64,000 nt of DNA from DMER64 sp049652385 (lineage in GTDB: Bacteria > Bacteroidota > Bacteroidia > Bacteroidales > UBA932). The stretch spans positions 310,001 through 374,000 of the forward strand of contig JBASDX010000008.1 of the NCBI GenBank assembly GCA_049652385.1, in the 5' to 3' direction. Both the position numbers and the translations under genes were made by a program. Positions 58,851-64,000 of this stretch are shown piece after piece; position 1 is the stretch's first letter; every line of letters starts with the position of its first letter. The notes beneath the pieces are model-generated. The model searched no databases, had not been told where the DNA came from, and saw only the letters and a program-made list of their open reading frames with translations.

Positions 58851-59278
58851 CTGACCCATTCTGCAAACGATCGGGGAGTTTCGTAAAGACGCACGCTGTG
58901 CAATTGGTGAGGAGGTTTGATGACCGGCTTAAGAATACCGGCGATATATAACGTGAGATTTTCACAAGTGGGTTGAAAATCAAAAACTTTAATGTTGTTG
59001 TACGTTTCTTCCAATACCTTCTCAAGAGGTGCTTCCCTCTGTAGCATGAGGGTGTGGTCCAGCACATCTACCACGTGCTGCCTGACCAAGGTTGCCAGAT
59101 CGTTAAAATCCATAATCATACCTTCTTTGGGATGCCCGGGAACGATGGTCGGTTCTCCGGCAATCGTAACCAACAATTTGTATGAATGGCCGTGAATGTG
59201 CTTGCATTTGCCGTCGTAGCCGGTCAAGGCATGAGCTCCTTCAAAACGGAATTCTTTGGTAATATAGAGTTGTGACAT
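58847..59278 (-). CDS. queD: 6-carboxytetrahydropterin synthase (QueD/PTPS fold)
   Basis: A 143-residue protein of the 6-pyruvoyl-tetrahydropterin synthase fold. The zinc-binding and catalytic segment is FEGAHALTGYDGKCKHIHGH (Cys and the His pair), followed by IMDFNDLATLV, LDHTLMLQ and PTCENLTLYIAG. In bacteria this is normally QueD, making the deazapurine precursor of queuosine. It heads the operon with polA. No other queuosine genes are seen here. Confidence 0.92.
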   Translation of the reverse strand: MSQLYITKEFRFEGAHALTGYDGKCKHIHGHSYKLLVTIAGEPTIVPGHPKEGMIMDFNDLATLVRQHVVDVLDHTLMLQREAPLEKVLEETYNNIKVFDFQPTCENLTLYIAGILKPVIKPPHQLHSVRLYETPRSFAEWVR

Positions 59279-59296
59279 ACTGCAAATTTATGAAAA

Positions 59297-59304
59297 CAAA
59301 GGTA
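59297..59304 (-). promoter_or_regulatory. -7 box (TACCTTTG) for the queD-polA operon
   Basis: Minus-strand TACCTTTG is an exact TAnnTTTG match, 18 bases before the ATG at 59278. No TTG is seen at the proper -33 distance. Confidence 0.55.
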
Positions 59305-59382
59305 CTATTTTTATCTGAGTACTTTATGGGTGCTTATGATTTCATCTTTCTACACGACTATTTCTGATTGATTGATACTTTC

Positions 59383-59414
59383 TTTGCTTTTATGGTTAAA
59401 CTTTTTTAGTTTTG
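59383..59414 (+). promoter_or_regulatory. Promoter for the aminotransferase gene
   Basis: TTTG (59383-59386), 20-nt spacer, TAGTTTTG (59407-59414), followed 22 bases later by the ATG at 59437. Good consensus on both boxes. Confidence 0.65.
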
Positions 59415-59436
59415 TTACATAAAAGACTTTCTTACT

Positions 59437-60645
59437 ATGAATAACGAATACTTACAATCCATCATTTCCGATAACGCTAAAAGCATGAAGCGTTCGGCCA
59501 TCAGAGACTTGTTAAAAATGGCAACCCGCCCGGAAATCATTTCCTTTGGCGGAGGTTTCCCTGATATCACGGCTTTCCCTGTGGAAGAACTCAGGGAAGT
59601 CGTCAACGAAGTACTTGACGAGAATGCCCTGCAGGCACTCCAGTACGGTGAAACCCTTGGCGTAAAAAAATTGCGCGAAGTCCTGGCCCAACGCTACAGA
59701 GACCAGGGCATTGATGTGACGTATGAGAATTTCATCATCACCACTTCTTCCCAGCAGGCCATAGATATGGTCACGCAGCTGTTCATCAATCCCGGTGATA
59801 CGCTCGTGTGTGGCTTACCGTCTTATCTGGGCGCTTTGCAGGCGTTTCAGGCACACAGGGCCAATCCCGTGGGCGTACCCAAAGACGAAGAGTTGCGTAC
59901 GGTGGTAAATGCATTGGTTATGGCGGGCAGAAAACCAAAATTCATCTACGCCATCCCGGATTTCCAAAACCCGTCCGGAGTCACTATGAACATAGAACAG
60001 CGCCTGAACGTGATTGAAGTAGCCAAAGAATTTGATTTACTTATTTTGGAAGACAGCCCCTACCGGGAAATCCGTTTCAGCGGAGAAGAAATGCCGCAAA
60101 TTTATTCTCTGGATAAAGAAGGACGCACCATGCTGCTGGGGACCTTCTCTAAAACGTTCGTACCCGGATTCCGCCTGGGATGGGTCATGGCCCCTGTGCC
60201 GATTATTGAGAAATTGGAAGTCGTCAAGCAGTCTACAGACTTGTGCGCCCCTGTATTCAATCAGTTTATAGCCGCCAGGTACATTGAAAAAGGATATTAC
60301 GACAAAAACATAGAACGGATTAAAATCAATTACCGCAACAAGCGCGATAACATGATGGCCGCCTTTGAAAAATACATGCCGGAAGGAGTCACCTGGACCA
60401 ATCCGGAAGGCGGGCTCTTCTTGTTTGTCACCCTGCCTGAAGGTTATGATGCTTCTGAGCTGTTCCGCATAGCCGTTCAGGAAGACGTGGCTTTTGTCAT
60501 CGGAGAGGCTTTCCATTGTGACGGATCGGGCAAGAATACCTTGCGCATCAACTTCTCCTATATGGAAGAATCACGCGCAGAAGAAGGCGTCCGCCGTTTG
60601 GGCAATGCCATCAAAAAAATGATGGAAGATAAGATTAAGGGTTGA
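59437..60645 (+). CDS. PLP-dependent aminotransferase, 2-aminoadipate/aromatic type
   Basis: A 402-residue fold-type I aminotransferase. It begins MNNEYLQSIISDNAKSMKRS and has FGGGFPDITAFP, ALQYGETLGVKKLREVLA, the PLP-binding Asn-Pro-Ser-Gly block (IPDFQNPSGVTMN), and the Schiff-base Lys in LGTFSKTFVPGFRLGWV (near residue 240). It resembles LysN/KAT-II-like and MocR-type aminotransferase domains without the DNA-binding part. Likely substrates are aromatic or branched amino acids or 2-aminoadipate; context does not decide. It converges on the nitroreductase gene with an 11-base overlap. Confidence 0.9.
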   Translation: MNNEYLQSIISDNAKSMKRSAIRDLLKMATRPEIISFGGGFPDITAFPVEELREVVNEVLDENALQALQYGETLGVKKLREVLAQRYRDQGIDVTYENFIITTSSQQAIDMVTQLFINPGDTLVCGLPSYLGALQAFQAHRANPVGVPKDEELRTVVNALVMAGRKPKFIYAIPDFQNPSGVTMNIEQRLNVIEVAKEFDLLILEDSPYREIRFSGEEMPQIYSLDKEGRTMLLGTFSKTFVPGFRLGWVMAPVPIIEKLEVVKQSTDLCAPVFNQFIAARYIEKGYYDKNIERIKINYRNKRDNMMAAFEKYMPEGVTWTNPEGGLFLFVTLPEGYDASELFRIAVQEDVAFVIGEAFHCDGSGKNTLRINFSYMEESRAEEGVRRLGNAIKKMMEDKIKG

Positions 60646-61231
60646 TGATAAGTTCTTCCAGGGAGCGCTTGGGAACATAATGTATTCCTTGTGCATCCCT
60701 GTGATATTTGATGTTTTCCCCGGCCGGAAGGTCGGGGTTAATTTTTTCCAGTACGACGGTTTCTACCGGTTTGCCCAACGCCACTATGTACAAAATATCA
60801 AACCGGTCTTCCGGCAGAGATAAAAACCTCTGCAAACGGGGGCGGTTGACAGACGCGAAGATGCAGCCTCCGTAACCCAGGTGTACGGCTTGCAGCAACA
60901 TGCTCTGCAAGGCAATTCCGGCATCGCAATGGATGTTGTGATGGATCTGTTTGTCATGCAATACCATGATATAGGACCCCGGTTTTTCTCCTTCTTCCGG
61001 TCCTTTCCATTCTTTCAGGTAACCGGCCCACGCCAGTGAGTCAAATATTTCCCGGCCCAGGGCAGAGCTTCCGTCGGAGCATAGTATGTACTTTAGGGGT
61101 TGGCGGTTGGCTGCAGAGGGGCTCAGACGTGCCGCTTCTACCATCGATTCCAATTCCGTCCGGGTCAGTTGTACGTTTTGGTCAAACCGTCGGTACGATC
61201 TGTTCTTTTTTATGTAATCAAGTATGTCCAT
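60635..61231 (-). CDS. Nitroreductase-family flavoprotein
   Basis: A 198-residue FMN-dependent nitroreductase. It starts MDILDYIKKNRSYRRFDQNV with the phosphate-binding Arg-Ser-x-Arg, followed by AARLSPSAANRQPLKYIL, HCDAGIALQSMLLQAVHLGY and ALGKPVETVVLEK. Such enzymes reduce nitro compounds, quinones or flavins with NAD(P)H. The true substrate is unknown. It lies 11 bases after the ABC ATPase gene in the same direction and may share its transcript. Confidence 0.92.
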   Translation of the reverse strand: MDILDYIKKNRSYRRFDQNVQLTRTELESMVEAARLSPSAANRQPLKYILCSDGSSALGREIFDSLAWAGYLKEWKGPEEGEKPGSYIMVLHDKQIHHNIHCDAGIALQSMLLQAVHLGYGGCIFASVNRPRLQRFLSLPEDRFDILYIVALGKPVETVVLEKINPDLPAGENIKYHRDAQGIHYVPKRSLEELIINP

Positions 61232-61242
61232 GTTTGTATTTT

Positions 61243-61926
61243 TTACGTTTGATACAATGTGTCAATGGTGCCGTCTTCCTGCAATTGTTGCGGTGTTCCG
61301 GTCAGGAGGGTTCGCTCCGGCGTTATGACCCAAAACAAGTCGCAGTATTCCATGGCCAGGGCCAAATCGTGGGTAGAGAACAAGATACCTTTTTCTTCTT
61401 CCCGGGCGAGCTTGCCAAGCAGCCGGGCTACAGACCGTTTATTGGCGATATCCAAAAAAGCCGTAGGTTCGTCCAGCAGCAGCACGGGTGTGTTTTGCAC
61501 CAGGGCACGGGCAATGGCTACCCGGTGAAATTCTCCGTCGGACAATCCCGCACCGTCGCGTCCGGCCAAATGCAACGTGTCTGTTTGTTCCAGGGCTTTG
61601 GCGACGGCTTGTTTACCCTCCCGGTCGTCTATACCCAACCAGTTGGTATAGCGGTACCTGCCGGTGCTGACCGTGTCCCATACGGAAAAATGCGACGCAC
61701 GTAACGGTTGCGACGGGACGAAAGCACAAGTATTTCCTGACAACTGTCCTTTTAGTGGAGGCAAGAGACCGGCCAGGGTTTTTAAAAGCGTTGATTTGCC
61801 AATTCCGTTGGGTCCCAGCAGACCCACTACCGTACCGCTTTCCAGGCGGACGCTGATGCCGCTTAGCAGCGGTGTTTTTTTGGAGTAGCCGATGTCAAGA
61901 TTGTATATGTCCAGCAAGGTATTCAC
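61243..61926 (-). CDS. Iron/cobalamin-type ABC transporter ATP-binding protein
   Basis: The start is the GTG at 61926 that overlaps the permease stop (GTGA); the frame is open upstream, but there it only shadows the permease. The protein is 227 residues. Walker A LLGPNGIGKSTLLKTL, signature LSDGEFHRVAIARAL (LSDGE for LSGGQ), Walker B VLLLDEPTAFLD, switch His in STHDLALAM. It is the FecE/BtuD-like partner of the FecCD permease. No periplasmic binding protein is in the window. Confidence 0.93.
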   Translation of the reverse strand: MNTLLDIYNLDIGYSKKTPLLSGISVRLESGTVVGLLGPNGIGKSTLLKTLAGLLPPLKGQLSGNTCAFVPSQPLRASHFSVWDTVSTGRYRYTNWLGIDDREGKQAVAKALEQTDTLHLAGRDGAGLSDGEFHRVAIARALVQNTPVLLLDEPTAFLDIANKRSVARLLGKLAREEEKGILFSTHDLALAMEYCDLFWVITPERTLLTGTPQQLQEDGTIDTLYQT

Positions 61927-62927
61927 AGGGCAACGGCTTTGTTTTTCAGGATGACGTATAAAATGACGGGGAGTCCCAGCAGGGCGGCTACGGTGTTGAC
62001 CGGCAGCACGCTTTGCGATCCGGGCATTTGCGACAGGATATCGGCCAGCAGCATCAGGCAGGCGCCCATAAGGGCCGAGGCGGGCAGCATAATGCGGTGG
62101 TTGGCATTTCCAAAGGCCATGCGGCACAAATGGGGAACGGCAATGCCGATAAACCCGATGGGTCCGCAAAAGGCCGTCACGCTGCCGGCCAGCAGGGTAG
62201 TGGCCAGGAAAATCCGGTTACGGATACGCGACGTGGAAAGGCCCAGGCTTTCCGCATACGACTGACCCATCAGAAACACGTTCAGATTTTTGATATTGCG
62301 TATGGAAATAAACAATCCGGCCAGGCATAAGACAGCCATGATGACCAGCCGCTGTCCCGTTACGTTGCTGAAACTGCCCATGGTCCACAATACGTAATGC
62401 TTGAGTGCAGGGGCGTCTGATATATATTGCAGCAGGCTGATAAGGGCCGAGCCGGCCGAGCCTACCATAATGCCCAGAATGAGCAGCCCCATGTTGCTTT
62501 TGAGCCTTTTGGATGCGGCAGCCACCAGCAGCATGACAGCCAGAGCGCCTACCCAGGCGAAAGCAGCCGTCCCCAAATGGGAAAACCAGGGATGCGTACT
62601 CAACACAGGAAAGACGGAAGCTCCCATGACAAAGAGCGCTACACCCAAACCGGCACCGGAACTGATACCCAGTACGTACGGGTCTGCCAAAGGATTCCGG
62701 AAGAGGGTCTGCATTTGCACCCCGCATACCGACAAAGCCATGCCGGCCATAAGCGCCGTCAACATCTTGGGTATACGAAAATTCCAGACGATTTTATAGA
62801 CGAACGTTTCCGGATTGTTGCCCAGCAAAGCATCCCAAACGTCTGCAAAAGGCAGGCGGACAGAGCCCAGGAAAACATCTGCCGCTACAAGAAAAAGCAA
62901 CAGGAACAGCAACCAAATCCTTTTCAT
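61923..62927 (-). CDS. FecCD-family ABC transporter permease (iron siderophore or cobalamin)
   Basis: A 334-residue permease with about ten membrane segments. The family signatures are FRIPKMLTALMAGMALSVCG, MQTLFRNPLADPYVLGISSG, FCGPIGFIGIAVPHLCRMAFG and GLPVILYVILKNK. The ten-helix fold imports ferric siderophores, haem or vitamin B12; which one cannot be told. The start lies directly after a perfect -7 box, indicating a nearly leaderless mRNA. It overlaps the ATPase gene by 4 bases. Divergent from the M23 gene. Confidence 0.94.
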   Translation of the reverse strand: MKRIWLLFLLLFLVAADVFLGSVRLPFADVWDALLGNNPETFVYKIVWNFRIPKMLTALMAGMALSVCGVQMQTLFRNPLADPYVLGISSGAGLGVALFVMGASVFPVLSTHPWFSHLGTAAFAWVGALAVMLLVAAASKRLKSNMGLLILGIMVGSAGSALISLLQYISDAPALKHYVLWTMGSFSNVTGQRLVIMAVLCLAGLFISIRNIKNLNVFLMGQSYAESLGLSTSRIRNRIFLATTLLAGSVTAFCGPIGFIGIAVPHLCRMAFGNANHRIMLPASALMGACLMLLADILSQMPGSQSVLPVNTVAALLGLPVILYVILKNKAVAL

Positions 62928-62931
62928 ATAA

Positions 62932-62962
62932 CAAAGATACGCTATATTTGTGCCCCAACAAA
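62932..62962 (-). promoter_or_regulatory. Promoter for the FecCD permease/ATPase genes
   Basis: Minus strand: TTTG (complement of 62959-62962), 19-nt spacer, TATCTTTG (62932-62939). The box ends 4 bases before the ATG at 62927, so the transcript should start about 2 bases before the start codon. Confidence 0.7.
62943..62950 (+). promoter_or_regulatory. -7 box (TATATTTG) for the M23 peptidase gene
   Basis: TATATTTG, an exact match, 25 bases before the TTG start at 62976. It lies between the two boxes of the divergent FecCD promoter, so polymerases for the two genes would compete. Confidence 0.6.
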
Positions 62963-62975
62963 TACACCTTACGTT

Positions 62976-63887
62976 TTGAAAAAAATATTGCTTTTCTTGC
63001 TGACAGTCTGCCTGGGAGCGCCGGTACTCTACGGAGAAGAAGACAAAAGCCCCGCACCTCTGGACACCCTGGATACCCGGGATAAGTTCATAAAAATTGT
63101 ATTATTCGAAGATTTTACCTGGAAGTACATAGACCTGGGAAAACCGGTGTTTGACGAAGAAAAAATGTACGAAGGCTGGGATTCTTCGGGCATCCACGCC
63201 TTTAAAGACGTACCCCTGGAAGAATTGCCGGAAGAGGCTGTGGTAATCCTTGCCGATTCGTTGACACAGGCTTATGTGCCCACTATCAATAAAGTACGGT
63301 CAAAGTATTCCTTCCGAAGGGTAAGGGAGCACAGGGGGACGGACATTGCCCTGTCCACAGGCGATTCCATACGGTCTGCTTTTGATGGTGTGGTGCGTGT
63401 TAAAGAAGTGACGCGTAACACCGGTGGGTATGGAAATTTGCTGGTCATCCGGCATCCTAACGGCCTGGAAACGTATTACGGTCATTTGTCCCGTTTTCTG
63501 GTAGATACGGGCGAGGTCGTCAAAGCCGGCGAAGTAATAGGTCTGGGAGGCAATACGGGCCGGAGCACCGGACCGCATTTGCATTTTGAAACACGCTACA
63601 TGGGTAAAGCCTTTGATCCGGAACGCGTATTTGATTTTGAACAGGGAACGGTACGTGATTCCATACTGGTACTCAAAAAGCACTATTTCAGCATTTATTC
63701 CCATTACGGACAAACGGACGAAGAGTCGCTGGCCGCTTCGCAGCGCATCATACATACTATCCGTTCCGGCGACACACTGGGGGCGCTGGCCATCAAATAC
63801 GGCACTACGGTCAACCAGCTTTGCAAATGGAACGGCATCACGCCCAAAACCACCTTGAGGATAGGCCGGCGATTGATTGTCAGGTAA
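62976..63887 (+). CDS. M23 metallopeptidase with C-terminal LysM, exported
   Basis: The start is the TTG at 62976 (read as M-KKILLFLLTVCLGAP), since it gives a signal peptide and lies after the promoter; the frame open to 62427 only shadows the permease. The protein is 303 residues. The LytM/M23 domain spans about residues 105-215 with the zinc ligands in HRGTDIAL (His, Asp) and GPHLHFE (HxH), plus YYGHLS. A LysM domain ends the protein (HTIRSGDTLGALAIKYG, then QLCKWNG). It should cut peptidoglycan cross-bridges or act as an amidase activator in the periplasm. Confidence 0.92.
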   Translation: MKKILLFLLTVCLGAPVLYGEEDKSPAPLDTLDTRDKFIKIVLFEDFTWKYIDLGKPVFDEEKMYEGWDSSGIHAFKDVPLEELPEEAVVILADSLTQAYVPTINKVRSKYSFRRVREHRGTDIALSTGDSIRSAFDGVVRVKEVTRNTGGYGNLLVIRHPNGLETYYGHLSRFLVDTGEVVKAGEVIGLGGNTGRSTGPHLHFETRYMGKAFDPERVFDFEQGTVRDSILVLKKHYFSIYSHYGQTDEESLAASQRIIHTIRSGDTLGALAIKYGTTVNQLCKWNGITPKTTLRIGRRLIVR

Positions 63888-64000
63888 GTGTAAAGAATTC
63901 CTTGAAAAAAGAACGGGCTGCCTGGCGCAGGTAATCTCCGGCGTCTTCGAATAAACCTCCCGGCGGAGTTACCGCTACGGCACGATTGAACAAATTGACG
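63880..64000 (-). CDS. C-terminal end of an unrecognised protein, cut by the right edge
   Basis: The minus strand is open from the right edge to a TGA at 63880-63882, giving 39 residues that end NLFNRAVAVTPPGGLFEDAG, then DYLRQAARSFFKEFF and TLT. The last 8 bases overlap the end of the M23 gene, so the two genes converge. Too little is visible to name a family. Confidence 0.55.
   Translation of the reverse strand, partial: VNLFNRAVAVTPPGGLFEDAGDYLRQAARSFFKEFFTLT

Overview
The window is chromosomal DNA of a Bacteroidota bacterium, most likely order Bacteroidales. The signs are BACON-domain and GLUG-repeat lipoproteins, many lipoproteins with a Cys lipobox, genes preceded by TAnnTTTG -7 boxes (often with a TTG or TTTG about 19-20 bases upstream) rather than clear Shine-Dalgarno sites, large single-chain PurL, an adjacent rplU-rpmA pair, and families common in this phylum (C69 dipeptidase, DUF1080 with Gfo/Idh/MocA, GH92-like, DUF4143 ATPases). 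Genus cannot be fixed from the sequence alone.

Layout. 1-6.1 kb: an AsmA-like protein running off the left edge, divergent from a run of three lipoprotein genes (BACON/GLUG adhesin-like, EEP hydrolase, small lipocalin-like). 6.1-12.2 kb: a tight minus-strand operon of C69 dipeptidase, Tat-exported Gfo/Idh/MocA oxidoreductase and a HEAT plus double DUF1080 protein, probably acting on 3-keto-sugars outside the cytoplasm. 12.2-19.0 kb: an accessory zone with three AAA/DUF4143 ATPases, an LRR/EF-hand protein, PhzF, a decayed second phzF 5' end, inverted repeats and two short unrecognised ORFs. 19.0-29.6 kb: a complete type I-C CRISPR-Cas locus on the minus strand (cas3-cas5-cas8c-cas7-cas4-cas1-cas2, leader, 40 full 33-bp repeats plus a decayed terminal repeat), with a probable internal Cas11c start in cas8c. 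29.6-31.3 kb: a decayed coding remnant, a cytoplasmic EEP nuclease-like gene, tRNA-Val(GAC), a terminator and a multi-hairpin palindromic element.

31.3-64 kb is mostly core genome. It holds DUF2007, a DUF362 ferredoxin-like protein with a degenerate GH92-like protein, a small P-loop ATPase, a RhaD-type aldolase and PurL. These are followed by a minus operon (degenerate AAA ATPase, Sir2 deacylase, FAD/4Fe-4S dehydrogenase, metallophosphoesterase-PQQ propeller lipoprotein), then rplU-rpmA, a tandem RidA-fold protein, a Na/Pi cotransporter, serS and ruvC. Next come an RluA-family pseudouridine synthase and rpmH followed by a PASTA protein. A minus operon queD-polA-GT2-ECF sigma-rsmG follows, then a PLP aminotransferase, a nitroreductase, a FecCD-type metal/cobalamin ABC permease plus ATPase, an M23/LysM cell-wall hydrolase, and the C-terminus of an unrecognised minus-strand gene at the right edge.

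Most notable: two adjacent CRISPR spacers that differ only at synonymous codon positions in one frame; a nested cas11c; the cluster of DUF4143 ATPases, two of which have near-perfect dyads just upstream of the start codon; a DUF4143 gene lying between intact phzF and a truncated phzF copy; and a branched palindromic element beside the tRNA. All family assignments are from reading the sequence; no searches were run.
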